From Roseomonas gilardii (GTDB lineage Bacteria > Pseudomonadota > Alphaproteobacteria > Acetobacterales > Acetobacteraceae): a stretch of DNA of 64,000 bases. The stretch is from positions 919,001-983,000 of the forward strand of contig NZ_CP015583.1 in NCBI RefSeq assembly GCF_001941945.1. The letters run 5' to 3'. The notes under the pieces are model-generated. The model saw only the letters and a list, made by a program, of their open reading frames with translations. It was not told the origin of the DNA and ran no database searches. The stretch's first letter is position 1. Every line of letters begins with the position of its first letter. Positions 45,805 to 55,456 of this stretch are shown one piece after another. The position numbers and the translations under genes were made by a program.

Positions 45805-46770
45805 TCAGCCGATCGCCGGATCCACGTTCACCCGGCTGCGGCGGCCCAGCATGGTGCGGGCGGCGCGGCAGAGATGCGGGAAGTGCCAGTTGGCGCGCTC
45901 CTTGAGCTTCTTCAGCCGCAGGGCCTTGCGGATGACGTTGCTCATCGTCTGGTCGGCCGGAGGGCGCGCCCAGGGGGTGAGGCGCGCGGCCTCGTGGTAC
46001 CAGCTCTTGTAGTGGGGCTCCTGCATGTAGAACCAGGGCTTCGAGCTGCCGGTATAGTGGATGATCTTGGGTGCGCGACGGAGTTCCTGGAACTCCTCCT
46101 CGGACAATCCCATCTCCGCGGCCGAGAAATCCGCGAAATTGGGCTGGAAGTTCCAGCAGGACGGGACGGAGGTGATCCGGTCGCGGAAGACGTTGTTGAT
46201 CACGTCCTGGTCATGCGCGGTCAGATGCTCGGCATTCTCCACGGTGAAGGTCAGCAGGGCGGGCAGGACGTTGTCCTCACGCCACTTCCGCACATTCACC
46301 ACCAGCACGCCGGAGTTGTAGTAGGTATCGTCCTTGTCGAAGCCCGGGTGATAGGCCTTGTAGGGCTCGGGCACGGCCGCGAGGTAGGCATCGTCCAGCG
46401 GGGTTTCCCAGAGCGCCCGGATGTCGTCGCGGACGATGATGTCGCTGTCGAGATAGACGACCTTCTCGACCGAGGGGTCGAGGAATTCCGTGACGAAGAG
46501 GCGCAGGTAGGCGGAGACGGTGATGTGCTTGCTGACCGGCAGGTTGGTCTTCACCTGCTGCAGGTCGAAGCACACGAACTCCACGGTCGCGTTCCGGTGT
46601 TCCCCCACGAAGCGCGCGATCTGCTGCTCGCTCGCCACGTTGCGTTCCGTCGAGCAGACGATCAGACGGAACGCGTTGTCCGGATTGCTGGACAGCAGCG
46701 AGGCCATGGTGGCAGCCATGTAGGGGAAGTACCGCGCATCGGCACAGAACAGGACCGGGATCTTCTCCAA
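45805..46770 (-). CDS. Family 8 glycosyltransferase
   Basis: A 321-residue GT-A enzyme. TTG at 46770 is chosen as the start because AGGAG lies 8 nt upstream and it gives the family N-terminus EKIPVLFCADARYFPYM; the frame from 46863 runs into non-coding AT-rich DNA. The metal motif is YLDSDIIVRDDI (residues ~107-118), with DTYYNSGVLVVNV and HYTGSSKPW, as in LPS galactosyl-/glucosyltransferases. The Lys/Asn/Tyr content and base composition are a little lower in GC than neighbours. It abuts a low-GC island at 46771-47183, which suggests transfer into this position. Confidence 0.88.
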   Translation of the reverse strand: MEKIPVLFCADARYFPYMAATMASLLSSNPDNAFRLIVCSTERNVASEQQIARFVGEHRNATVEFVCFDLQQVKTNLPVSKHITVSAYLRLFVTEFLDPSVEKVVYLDSDIIVRDDIRALWETPLDDAYLAAVPEPYKAYHPGFDKDDTYYNSGVLVVNVRKWREDNVLPALLTFTVENAEHLTAHDQDVINNVFRDRITSVPSCWNFQPNFADFSAAEMGLSEEEFQELRRAPKIIHYTGSSKPWFYMQEPHYKSWYHEAARLTPWARPPADQTMSNVIRKALRLKKLKERANWHFPHLCRAARTMLGRRSRVNVDPAIG

Positions 46771-47183
46771 GACATGCGCTCCTAATTCGCCAAAGATTGC
46801 CAAAAAACTGGACTCGGGTCGATTTTTTTTCTGGTGCTGAAGCACGCTTGGGTGAGGGATCAAATTAGATACGGAACCGAAATTTTCAGCGACTTGGGTA
46901 TCAGTGCCGAGTCCAGACCTCTTCTAATGTGTGCACCGCACCAAAGCAAACCAAACTGGTGCGAATTCCATAATGATACTGTGACCGATTTCTATAAGGT
47001 TGTTGAGCGAATTCTATAATCAACTGACGGTTGTTTCCAGTCCATTCCAAACGGGCTTTCGCTGTTTCTTCGCATGCCGTCATCATGCTGTGGCGTCTCG
47101 TTTTTTCCGCCGATCCTGGCACCGCCTCTGGCCATTGGCCGGATCGCGCTGCTACTCCCGTCCAGGCGACAAGGAGGTGCCCC
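46771..47183. other. Low-GC island between GT8 and the dGTPase gene
   Basis: About 330 bp here (46780-47110) drop to near-even base composition with an eight-base T-run near 46820 and a 7-bp inverted repeat cgcacca/tggtgcg at 46937-46963. Small frames exist (61 residues on the plus strand from 46834) but resemble nothing I know and their codon use is unlike that of neighbours. It may be a remnant of transferred DNA, and it probably contains the promoters of the flanking divergent genes. Confidence 0.6.
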
Positions 47184-48545
47184 TTGCACTGGATCACGCT
47201 GCTGGACACGCGACGCCTGGGGCCCGGCAGCATGTCGCAGGAAGAGCTTTTCCCTGGCGACGACGAGCCGGACGGCAATCCCTTCCAGACGGATGGCGAC
47301 CGGATCGTCTTCTCGCGGCCCTTCCGGCGCCTCCAGCAGAAGACCCAGGCCCATCCGTTGCCCTTCAACGCGCATGTGCGCAACCGGTTGGTGCATACGC
47401 TGGAGGTCGCGGCGGTCGGCCGTTCCCTGGGTTATGCGGTCGGCGTCCGGCTGGGGGAGGAACTGCGGGCCACCGGCCGCTCGGCGGACGACCTGGGTTA
47501 TCTCGTCCATGCCATCTGCCTCGCCCATGACATCGGCAACCCGCCTTTCGGCCATGCCGGAGAGGAGGTGATCGCCGCCTGGATGAGCCGCTGGCTGCGG
47601 GAGGTGGGGGAGGGGAGCGGGCTGGAGCTCGATCCGGACCTCGCCTATTTCGACGGCAATGCCCAGGGCTTCCGGGTCCTCACCCGGGCGGACGGGCATC
47701 GTGGCGGCGGCGGGCTGCGGCTGACCGTGGCGACGCTGGGCGGCTTCCTGAAATACCCCTGGGAGGCCGGGGACCCGCGCGCCGCCCGTGACGGCGTGCA
47801 GGGGGTGAAGTTCAACGTCTTCGCCACGGAGCGCGGCATCTTCGAGGAGGTGCGCAACGCCTGCCACCTGTCCGGCCCGCTGCCGCGCCACCCCGCAGTC
47901 TGGCTGATGGAGGCGGCGGACGACATCGTCTACACCCTGGCCGACCTGGAGGACGCGCTGGAGCTCGGCATCCTGCGCTTCGCCGACTATGCCGCCATCG
48001 TCGCGCCGCTGGCCGAGATCTCCATGGCCCGGCTGGAGCGTGAGGCGGACGAGGGCGGCCGCGTGACCCTGCTGCGTACCCTGGCCACCCGGCGCCTGCT
48101 GCGCGCGGTGGCGGAGGTCTTCATGGCGCACCGGCAGACCATCCTGGCCGGAGATCTGCGGCCCGGGGAGAGCCTGACCCGGCTGATGGGTCCGGTGGCG
48201 CCGGCACTCTTCGACGCGCTCGGCATCGCCGCGCGGCGGACCGAGGAGGTCATCTATTTCAACGCCCGCAAGGTGGAGTTCGAGATCGGCGCCCATGACG
48301 TGCTGGGCAAGGCGCTGAGCGTCTTCGTGCCCGCCTGCCTGGCCTTCGCCCGTGCCAATGGCGATGCGGCGAAGCTGAACCTGCGGGAGCGCCAAGCCCT
48401 TTCGCTGCTGCTCGACTACCACCCCCGTCCGGGGATGAGCGTCAGCGAGGTGATGCGCTGCGCCGTCGATTTCGTGGCGGGGATGACCGACAGCTACGCC
48501 TCCTGGCTGGCGGCCAAGCTGCGGGGGCTCGACACGCGGGTCTGA
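47184..48545 (+). CDS. dGTPase-like HD-domain triphosphohydrolase
   Basis: A 453-residue HD protein. TTG 47184 is the chosen start because AAGGAGGTG precedes it by 4 nt and it gives MHWITLLDTRRLGPGS, close to family N-termini. FRRLQQKTQAHPLPFNAHVRNRL (residues ~42-64), HTLEVAAVGRS (HD ligand) and CLAHDIGNPPFGHAGEE (~111-127) are the dGTP triphosphohydrolase signatures. It hydrolyses dNTPs to the nucleoside and PPPi and may help balance nucleotide pools. No antiphage partner is adjacent. Confidence 0.9.
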   Translation: MHWITLLDTRRLGPGSMSQEELFPGDDEPDGNPFQTDGDRIVFSRPFRRLQQKTQAHPLPFNAHVRNRLVHTLEVAAVGRSLGYAVGVRLGEELRATGRSADDLGYLVHAICLAHDIGNPPFGHAGEEVIAAWMSRWLREVGEGSGLELDPDLAYFDGNAQGFRVLTRADGHRGGGGLRLTVATLGGFLKYPWEAGDPRAARDGVQGVKFNVFATERGIFEEVRNACHLSGPLPRHPAVWLMEAADDIVYTLADLEDALELGILRFADYAAIVAPLAEISMARLEREADEGGRVTLLRTLATRRLLRAVAEVFMAHRQTILAGDLRPGESLTRLMGPVAPALFDALGIAARRTEEVIYFNARKVEFEIGAHDVLGKALSVFVPACLAFARANGDAAKLNLRERQALSLLLDYHPRPGMSVSEVMRCAVDFVAGMTDSYASWLAAKLRGLDTRV

Positions 48546-48708
48546 CGCTGGCGCGCAAGGGGGCCGGCGTCCACGCGCCATCCGGCCGCGCCCGGACCGC
48601 CTTCGCCCGGGTGTGGCCGGATGGCGACAGCGCCACTCGTCCCGGCTGCGAAAACGTCGAAAGCCCGGCCGGCCTGCGCTAGGTTGTCCCGCAGGGGGAC
48701 TATTGGAG

Positions 48709-49839
48709 ATGGATGGACAGACTGGCCGGCGCGGCTTCCTGCGCTTCGGCCTTTCGATGCTGGCGATGGGGCTCGGGGGGGCTTCCATCGCCGGACGGGC
48801 GCTGGCGGAGGCCGTGGCCTTGCGCGCCGATGGAAACGGGGCACGGCTCACCCTGCCTCTGGGGCCCACTGAGCGATGGCGGCTGACCGCCACCGCGCGG
48901 CCGGCCCGGCTGCGCCTCTATTTGCCGGGCGGGTGGAAGGGCCCCAGCCGGATCGCCGGTGCCGGCCCCGTGCGGGGCGGGCGCTGGGATGCCCGTTCCG
49001 GTTCCCTGCTGCTGGACCTGGAAGGGCCGGTGGCCGCTCCGGGCGTGGACCGGCAGGGCGGCAGCCTGACGCTGACCGTCCGGCCCGGCAGCAGCGCCGG
49101 CTTCGCCCGCCTGGCGCGGAGCCGCACGCTGGCGGAAGGCGGTCCCGCGGCCGCGCGGCGCAGCCTGCCGGTGGTGGTGCTGGACCCCGGCCATGGCGGC
49201 AAGGACCCGGGCACGATCGGCGTCGCGGGCACCTATGAGAAGCGCGTGGTGCTGGCGACGGCGCACGAGTTGCGCAAGCGGCTGGAAGCGAAGGGGCTGT
49301 GCCGGGTGGTGATGACCCGCTCGAACGACACGTTCATCCCCCTGGCCGGGCGGGTCGAATTCGCCCGCAAGCGCAATGCCGCGCTGTTCATGTCCATGCA
49401 TGCGGACAGCGCGCCGGGGGCACGGGGTGCCAGCGTCTATACCCTCTCGGACCGGGCCACGGATGCGCTCTCGGCCGGGCTGGCAAAGCGGGAGAACGCG
49501 GCGGACGCGGCCGCGGGCCTGCATCTCCCCCCCGTCTCGCCGGAGGTGGCGCGTATCCTGATGAGCCTCGTGCGGCAGGAGACGCGGCAGGGTTCGGACC
49601 AGATGGCGCAGTTCGTGGTCGGCTCGCTGCGGGGCGACGTGCCCTTGCTGCCCAACACGCACCGGCAGGCAGCCTTCGCCGTGCTGAAGGCGCCGGACAT
49701 CCCGTCGGTGCTGGTGGAGATGGGCTTTCTCAGCAATGCCGCCGACGAGACGGCGCTGAACCGGCCGGCGCACCGCGCCAAGCTGGCCAGCGCCCTGGCC
49801 GATGCCGTGCATCGCTTCATCGCCAACCGGACGGCCTGA
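48709..49839 (+). CDS. N-acetylmuramoyl-L-alanine amidase, Tat-exported (AmiC-like)
   Basis: A 376-residue periplasmic amidase. Residues 1-32 form a Tat signal (GRRGFLRFGLSM, then AMGLGGASIAGRALA). An AMIN-like beta domain follows to about residue 145, and the Amidase_3 domain starts at VVVLDPGHGGKDPGTIG (~159-175), with MSMHADSA and VLVEMGFLSNAADE as zinc and catalytic strings. It cleaves the septal peptidoglycan stem peptide in daughter-cell separation. Start 48709 is set by the signal. A 38-bp palindrome separates it from the convergent acyltransferase gene. Confidence 0.93.
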   Translation: MDGQTGRRGFLRFGLSMLAMGLGGASIAGRALAEAVALRADGNGARLTLPLGPTERWRLTATARPARLRLYLPGGWKGPSRIAGAGPVRGGRWDARSGSLLLDLEGPVAAPGVDRQGGSLTLTVRPGSSAGFARLARSRTLAEGGPAAARRSLPVVVLDPGHGGKDPGTIGVAGTYEKRVVLATAHELRKRLEAKGLCRVVMTRSNDTFIPLAGRVEFARKRNAALFMSMHADSAPGARGASVYTLSDRATDALSAGLAKRENAADAAAGLHLPPVSPEVARILMSLVRQETRQGSDQMAQFVVGSLRGDVPLLPNTHRQAAFAVLKAPDIPSVLVEMGFLSNAADETALNRPAHRAKLASALADAVHRFIANRTA

Positions 49840-49842
49840 GCG

Positions 49843-49880
49843 CCTGCCCGGTCCCGCGTCGCGACGCGGGACCGGGCAGG
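49843..49880. terminator. 38-bp perfect palindrome between convergent genes
   Basis: The sequence cctgcccggtcccgcgtc then its complement reads the same on both strands through all 38 bases (centre at 49861/49862). It follows both converging stop codons and is expected to fold into a very stable hairpin in either transcript, so a bidirectional terminator is likely, although no long T-run flanks it. Confidence 0.75.
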
Positions 49881-49885
49881 GAACG

Positions 49886-51022
49886 TCACATCGTGTTGTC
49901 GGCCATGGCCACGGCCGGTGCGTCGCGGCGGCGCGGCATGCTGTCCGCGAGGCGACGGCCGAGGGAGATCATCGGCTTCTCGACCCAGTAATAGGTGAGG
50001 GCGCTGATCCCCACGGTGATGCCCATCACCACGGCGATGTAGAGATGCGCGCCATAGGGGATGGGGAAGGGGGCCAGGCCCAGGATCGAGGTGAGGCCCC
50101 AGATCGGCGACTGCAGCAGGTAGATCGAGTAGCTGACCGCGCCGAGCCAGGCGAGCGGCCGCAGGTTCATGCGCAGGACGGTGGTGCAGAGGGCGAAAAG
50201 GCCCAGGCTCACGAAATAGGTGACCAGATACCGCCACCACGTCTCGTTGTAGCCGAAGTCGTGGTTGTAGGCGAGGAGGCAGATCGGCGGCAGCAGCACG
50301 GCGAAGGCCAGCAGCGCCCGGAAGGAGGCGCGCCGCGCATCCGCGCGGTCCTCGATCACATAGCCGCGCCAGAGGCAGCCGAAGAACATCACCGAGAGCG
50401 CCAGCGGCAGGGCCACGGGCAGCTTGAGCACCAGCATGTAGCGCAGCACCGCCAGGGCGAGCCCGGCGGCAAGGAAGGCCATCACCGCCAGGAACTGGGA
50501 CTGGACGGAATCCAGCCGGCCGCTGAGGAAAAGCCCCAGGCAGAGGACGTAGAAGACCATCTCGATCTGCAGGGTCCAGGCGACACCGTTGATGTCCGGG
50601 AAGCCCATGAAGCCCTGGACCATGGTCAGGTTGGCCAGGATGGTCCGCAGGGGCCAGTCATGGGCCTGCAGCAGCGACACCAGCAGGCACAGGGCCAGGG
50701 CGAGCCAGTAGAGCGGGTAGAGGCGGAAGAAGCGGCTGAACAGGAAGCGGCGCACGGGGGCATGGCCACCGCGGGACAGGCTGATCGGCACGATGAAGCC
50801 GCTGATGGTGAAGAACAGCACCACCGCCGCCTTGCCCAGGTCCAGGCCCAGGGTGAGCAGGTCCATCACCGGCGCCTCGCCGGGCGACAGGGGCAGGCCC
50901 TGCTCGCGGATCGACATGGCCATGTGGAAATAGCCGACCGCAAGCGCCGCCAGTCCGCGCAGGGCGTCCAGATAGTCCAGACGCAGCTTCGGGCGCGGGG
51001 CAGGGTTTTCCGCTGTCGCCAT
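49886..51022 (-). CDS. Acyltransferase-3 family membrane protein
   Basis: A 378-residue polytopic protein with the family start RLDYLDALRGLAALAVGYFHM (split across residues ~14-34) and about ten helices. VLFFTISGFIVPISLSRG, FFRLYPLYWLAL and GAVSYSIYLLQSPIWG are the typical acyltransferase-3 strings. Members O-acetylate polysaccharides or other envelope sugars. The acceptor is unknown. It ends at the 38-bp palindrome. Confidence 0.88.
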   Translation of the reverse strand: MATAENPAPRPKLRLDYLDALRGLAALAVGYFHMAMSIREQGLPLSPGEAPVMDLLTLGLDLGKAAVVLFFTISGFIVPISLSRGGHAPVRRFLFSRFFRLYPLYWLALALCLLVSLLQAHDWPLRTILANLTMVQGFMGFPDINGVAWTLQIEMVFYVLCLGLFLSGRLDSVQSQFLAVMAFLAAGLALAVLRYMLVLKLPVALPLALSVMFFGCLWRGYVIEDRADARRASFRALLAFAVLLPPICLLAYNHDFGYNETWWRYLVTYFVSLGLFALCTTVLRMNLRPLAWLGAVSYSIYLLQSPIWGLTSILGLAPFPIPYGAHLYIAVVMGITVGISALTYYWVEKPMISLGRRLADSMPRRRDAPAVAMADNTM

Positions 51023-51539
51023 GGAATGTGCCTCGCTGATGGTGGGGCGGACATTAACCGCAATCTCGCAAGCGCGAAAAACTATTAATCAGCCGGATAC
51101 TGATTTTTGAGATTTCCGGCGCCCTGCTAGCGTCCGCGGCCACTGGCGGCAAGCATTCTCTGCGCCTATCTGCGGGTCACTGCTGTGGGAGCGGCGGCCA
51201 TTCGCACCCTTCGGAGGGGCGGGAATGCCTGTCGGGGAGGAAGGCGGGGATTGGTGCTGTGGCGGAACGCGGGTTCCGATGCCGGCCCTGCCTCGCCTAT
51301 CAATCTCCCGCCTGCGGAGCCTGTCGGGTGTCCGCGGCGAGCGGTGAAGATGGGCGGTCCGGCATGGGCCGGGAAGGGATATCTGGTGGGTCGGTCTCCG
51401 GCCGGCCTCGTTCCCGGGGGATGGTCCGGGATGGTTCGGGAGCGTCCTGCGGGATGCGCCGCACAGCAATGCGTGATGGGGGCGGCCCCGGCGCAGGATG
51501 CGCAACACCGGCGGGGCGCGAGCATGTATTGGGGCGACG
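51023..51539. other. Divergent intergenic region before the PBP1a gene
   Basis: The ~60 bp next to the acyltransferase gene are AT-rich and include an inverted repeat aatcag/ctgatt at 51087-51105 followed by TTTT on the plus strand. The remaining ~430 bp are GC-rich; the frames there lack homology I can name. No obvious gene; probably promoters. Confidence 0.45.
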
Positions 51540-54095
51540 ATGAGTGATGACAGCCAACGGGAGCGCGCTCCCCTGAGCGGCGACGCCCCGCAGCAGGATG
51601 GCCGGGACGGGCGCCCGCGGCCCGGCCGGGACAGGCGCGCGCGCCGCGACGCACGGCAGGCCCGGCCGCGTCACCGCTGGCTGCGCCGCATCCTCGGCGG
51701 CATCGTGGCGCTGGCCCTGGTCGGCGTCGTGGTGGGCGGCATCGCCGCCTTCGCGCTCTGGCAGACGGCCGCCAAGGACCTGCCGGACTACAAGTGGCTG
51801 GCGGACTACCAGCCGCCGCAGATGAGCCGGATCTATGCCTCGGACAGCCAGCTCATGGCGGAGCTGGCGCTGGAGCGCCGGGTCTTCGTGCCGATCGAGG
51901 CGATCCCGCCGCTGCTGCAGCAGGCCTTCATCTCGGCCGAGGACCAGAATTTCCGCAGCCATGGCGGCGTCGATCTGCTCGCCATCGCCCGGGCTGCGGT
52001 CACCAACCTGGAGCAGATGGGTTCCGGCCGGCGGGCCGTGGGCGCCTCGACCATCACCCAGCAGGTCGCCAAGAACATGCTGGTCGGCAACGACCGCACC
52101 ATGCTGCGCAAGATCCGCGAGGCCATCCTGGCCAACCGGATCGAATCCGCCATGTCCAAGGACCGCATCCTGGAGATCTACCTGAACGAGATCTTCCTGG
52201 GGCAGCAGTCCTATGGCGTGGCCTCCGCCGCCTGGAACTATTTCAACAAGAGCCTGAGCGACCTCAGCATCGGCGAGATGGCCTTCCTGGGCGCGCTGCC
52301 GAAGGCGCCGAACAACTACAACCCGGTGCGCTATCCGGAGGCCGCCAAGGCCCGGCGCGACTGGGTGATCGACCGCATGGCCGAGGACGGCGCCATCACC
52401 CGCGACCAGGCGGAGCAGGCCAAGCGGGAGCCGATCCGTCCGCCGAACCGCGGCCGCCCCGAGGTCCTGGCCGTGGGCCGCTACTTCACCGAGGAGGTGC
52501 GGCGGGAACTGCTGGCCCGCTTCGGCGACGAGCAGACGACCATGGGTGGGCTCGTGGTCCGCACCTCTCTGGAGCCGAAGCTGCAGCAGGCGACCGAGGA
52601 CGCTCTACGCCGGGGCCTGCTGGAGTATGACCGGCGCCGGGGCGGCTGGCGCGGCCCCGTCACCCAGATCTCCGCCGCGGCCTCGGAATGGATGCCGGCG
52701 CTGGAGGCGCTGCCCCGCCCCGCCGGGCTGATGCCGGAATGGCGGCAGGCCGTGGTGCTGGACGTGAAGGATCGCGAGGCCCGGGTCGCCTGGCTGGAGC
52801 GCCCGCCGGGCAGCCAGGCGTCGCAGCCGCGCCAGGCCACGCTGAACTTCTCCGATGTCAGCGGCTGGGCCCGGGCGGTGAACGCCCAGGGCCGGATCGG
52901 CGCCGCGCCGCGCCGCATGGCGGATGTGGTGAAGGCGGGCGACGTCGTGATGGTGGAGCCCGCCGGCAACGGCCGCGCACAGCTGCGCCAGGTGCCGCAG
53001 GTCGAGGGCGCCGCCGTGGCGCTCGACCCGGCGACGGGGCGCGTGCTGGCCATGACCGGCGGCTTCTCCTTCGACAAGTCGGTGTTCAACCGCGCCACCC
53101 AGGCGATGCGGCAGCCGGGCTCCTCCTTCAAGCCCTTCGTCTATCTGCCGGCGCTGGAGATGGGCATCCCGCCGAACCAGCAGCTGCTGGACGCGCCGCT
53201 GGAGATCATGACGCCGCAGGGCCCCTGGCGGCCGGGCAACTATTCCGGCCGGGCCTCGGGCGGCTATGTCACGATGCGGACGGCACTGGAGAAGTCGCTG
53301 AACCTGCCGACCGTGCGCATGGCGCAGGAGATCGGCATGGACAAGGTGGCCGATTCCGCCGCGCGCTTCGGGGTCATCCAGAACATGCCGCGCGTGCTGG
53401 CCATGTCGCTCGGCGCCGGGGAGACCACGGTGCTGCACATGGCCGGCGCCTATGCCGCCTTCGTCAATGGCGGGCGGCAGGTGACGCCGACCCTGATCGA
53501 CAGCGTGCAGGACCGGCTGGGCCGGGCGGTCTGGCGCAACAACATCCGTTCCTGCGCCGGCTGCGACGCCGACATCTCCGCCGGCCCGCCGGTGCTGAAG
53601 GACGAGCGCAAGCAGATCGCCGACCCGATCGCCGCCTATCAGATGGTGAACATCCTGACCGGCGTGGTCGAGCGCGGGACCGGCACGGCCGCCGGCAAGG
53701 GGCTGGACCGGCCGGTGGGCGGCAAGTCGGGCACCACCAACGACTTCCGCGACAACTGGTTCGTGGGCTTCACCCCGGACATCGTCGTGGCGGTGTGGAT
53801 GGGCTTCGACGACAGCCGCTCGCTCGGCAATGGCGAGGCCGGTGGCGGCAATGCCGCGCCGATCGTGCACGACATCCTGGCCGCGGCGCTGAAGGACAGC
53901 CCGCCGGTGCCCTTCCGCGCCCCGCCCGGCGTAGCGCTGGTGCGGATGACGGATTTCAATGGCGCGCCGATCACCGAGGCCTTCCGCCCCGGCACCGAGA
54001 ACAGCGCCCGGGCGCCGCTGGGCGGCGGCGGCGGGGGCAGCGGAGACCCGCCCACCGCTTCCGCCGTGGACAGCAGCCTGGGCGGGCTCTACTAG
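51540..54095 (+). CDS. Penicillin-binding protein 1A, bifunctional transglycosylase/transpeptidase
   Basis: An 851-residue class A PBP. After an N-terminal Arg-rich cytoplasmic tail and one membrane helix (~54-76), the GT51 domain has AEDQNFRSHGGVDLLAIAR (~133-151) and GASTITQQVAKNMLVG. The transpeptidase has the SxxK motif in PGSSFKPFVYL (~525-535), SLNLPTV, and KSGTTNDFRDNWFVGFTPD (~728-746). A Gly-rich tail ends it. It polymerises and crosslinks peptidoglycan at the inner membrane. Start 51540 gives MSDDSQRERAPL. A hairpin at 54105-54133 follows. Confidence 0.95.
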   Translation: MSDDSQRERAPLSGDAPQQDGRDGRPRPGRDRRARRDARQARPRHRWLRRILGGIVALALVGVVVGGIAAFALWQTAAKDLPDYKWLADYQPPQMSRIYASDSQLMAELALERRVFVPIEAIPPLLQQAFISAEDQNFRSHGGVDLLAIARAAVTNLEQMGSGRRAVGASTITQQVAKNMLVGNDRTMLRKIREAILANRIESAMSKDRILEIYLNEIFLGQQSYGVASAAWNYFNKSLSDLSIGEMAFLGALPKAPNNYNPVRYPEAAKARRDWVIDRMAEDGAITRDQAEQAKREPIRPPNRGRPEVLAVGRYFTEEVRRELLARFGDEQTTMGGLVVRTSLEPKLQQATEDALRRGLLEYDRRRGGWRGPVTQISAAASEWMPALEALPRPAGLMPEWRQAVVLDVKDREARVAWLERPPGSQASQPRQATLNFSDVSGWARAVNAQGRIGAAPRRMADVVKAGDVVMVEPAGNGRAQLRQVPQVEGAAVALDPATGRVLAMTGGFSFDKSVFNRATQAMRQPGSSFKPFVYLPALEMGIPPNQQLLDAPLEIMTPQGPWRPGNYSGRASGGYVTMRTALEKSLNLPTVRMAQEIGMDKVADSAARFGVIQNMPRVLAMSLGAGETTVLHMAGAYAAFVNGGRQVTPTLIDSVQDRLGRAVWRNNIRSCAGCDADISAGPPVLKDERKQIADPIAAYQMVNILTGVVERGTGTAAGKGLDRPVGGKSGTTNDFRDNWFVGFTPDIVVAVWMGFDDSRSLGNGEAGGGNAAPIVHDILAAALKDSPPVPFRAPPGVALVRMTDFNGAPITEAFRPGTENSARAPLGGGGGGSGDPPTASAVDSSLGGLY

Positions 54096-54104
54096 ACCCG
54101 CTTT

Positions 54105-54133
54105 CGCCCCGCTCCCCGCCGGGGGGTGGGGCG
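54105..54133 (+). terminator. Hairpin after the PBP1a gene
   Basis: A 13-bp stem with two G.U pairs (cgcccc...ggggcg outside, cccc/gggg inside, loop gcc) lies 10 bp after the stop. The G.U pairs fit only the plus-strand transcript. No T-run follows, so it may be a partial terminator. Confidence 0.5.
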
Positions 54134-54211
54134 TGCCTGGATGACCATTTCGTGTGAGACGCGGCCCGGCCCCGACCTTGGGGTGGAGGGCCGCGCCAGT
54201 CGGGGCCCCCC

Positions 54212-55342
54212 ATGCGTGCCGATGCCGAAGCCCTGAAGGGCCAGATCGAAGAATCCGTCTCCCTGCTCCGCCGTCACCTGGACTGGGACGCGGCGACCAT
54301 CCGCCTGACCGAGCTGAATGCCCGGGCCGAGGACCCGACTCTCTGGAACGATGCCGACGAGGCCGGCCGCGTGATGCGCGAGCGCGGGCGGCTGGCCGAC
54401 CAGATCGAGGGCGTGGCGCGGCTGCAGCAGGATGTGCGCGATGCGCTGGACCTGATCGAGTTGGCCGAGGCCGAGGGCGATGCCGCCACGGCGGATGCGG
54501 CGGTGGCCGATCTCAAGGCGCTGGCCGCCGAGGCCAAGCGGCGGGAGATCGAGAGCCTGCTGTCCGGCGAGGCCGATGCCAACGACGCCTTCCTGGAGGT
54601 GAATGCGGGCGCTGGCGGCACAGAGGCGCAGGACTGGGCGGAGATGCTGCGGCGCATGTACATGCGCTGGGCGGAGAAGCGCGGCTACAAGGTCACGATC
54701 ACCGAGGAGAGCGAGGGCGAGCAGGCGGGCATCAAGTCCGCCACCCTCCAGATCAGTGGCCCCAACGCCTATGGCTGGCTGAAGACCGAGAGCGGGGTGC
54801 ACCGGCTGGTGCGCATCAGCCCCTTCGACGCGGCGGCGCGGCGGCAGACCTCCTTCGCCTCCGTCTATGTCTATCCGGTGATCGACGACCGGATCGAGAT
54901 CGAGATCAATCCGGCCGACCTGAAGACGGACACCTTCCGCGCCTCCGGCGCCGGCGGGCAGCACGTGAACAAGACGGAATCCGGCGTGCGCTTCACCCAT
55001 ATCCCGACCGGGATCGTGGTGGCCTCCACCCAGGACCGCTCGCAGCACCGCAACCGCGCCATCGCCATGGATATGCTGCGCGCCCGGCTCTACGAGCTGG
55101 AGCTGAGCAAGCGCGAGGCCATCTCGGCGGGCGTCGAGGCGGGCAAGACGGATATCGGCTGGGGCCACCAGATCCGCTCCTATGTCCTTCAGCCCTATCA
55201 GATGGTGAAGGACCTGCGGACCAGCGTGGAGAAGGGCAACCCGGCCGCCGTGCTGGATGGCGACCTGGACGAGTTCATGGCCGCCGCCCTGGCCCAACGC
55301 GTCGGCGGCACCCGTTCCGAGGCCAGCGCCTCCGCCATCTGA
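54212..55342 (+). CDS. prfB: Peptide chain release factor 2
   Basis: A 376-residue class I release factor. The stop-codon recognition tripeptide SPF lies in [17 protein letters not shown] (residues ~197-213) and the GGQ motif in [15 protein letters not shown] (~247-261). The frame is continuous, with no in-frame UGA or CUUUGA slippage site in the first 40 codons, so it does not use the programmed frameshift found in many other bacteria. It releases peptides at UGA and UAA. It starts 116 bp after PBP1a. Confidence 0.97.
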   Translation: MRADAEALKGQIEESVSLLRRHLDWDAATIRLTELNARAEDPTLWNDADEAGRVMRERGRLADQIEGVARLQQDVRDALDLIELAEAEGDAATADAAVADLKALAAEAKRREIESLLSGEADANDAFLEVNAGAGGTEAQDWAEMLRRMYMRWAEKRGYKVTITEESEGEQAGIKSATLQISGPNAYGWLKTESGVHRLVRISPFDAAARRQTSFASVYVYPVIDDRIEIEINPADLKTDTFRASGAGGQHVNKTESGVRFTHIPTGIVVASTQDRSQHRNRAIAMDMLRARLYELELSKREAISAGVEAGKTDIGWGHQIRSYVLQPYQMVKDLRTSVEKGNPAAVLDGDLDEFMAAALAQRVGGTRSEASASAI

Positions 55343-55456
55343 CCCGCCATCTGACCTGGGCCTTTCCCCTGCAACGCTTGCCCCGCCTCCGGCGTCTTTG
55401 CCGTGACGGGAGGAGGGGAGAGAGGGGATGCGGCACCGCTGTCCGGCCATGGCGGC

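Noticed and set aside
46834-47019. 61-codon plus-strand frame in the low-GC island
   Set aside because: No ribosome-binding site or family resemblance; retained only as part of the island description.
47184-48545. Antiphage dGTPase system
   Set aside because: No linked phage-sensing or effector gene nearby; the protein looks like an ordinary chromosomal dGTPase.
51185-51547. 120-codon frame upstream of PBP1a
   Set aside because: Overlaps the PBP1a start and shows no conserved features.
54212-54335. Programmed frameshift site in prfB
   Set aside because: No in-frame stop or slippery CUUUGA was found; the frame is continuous.
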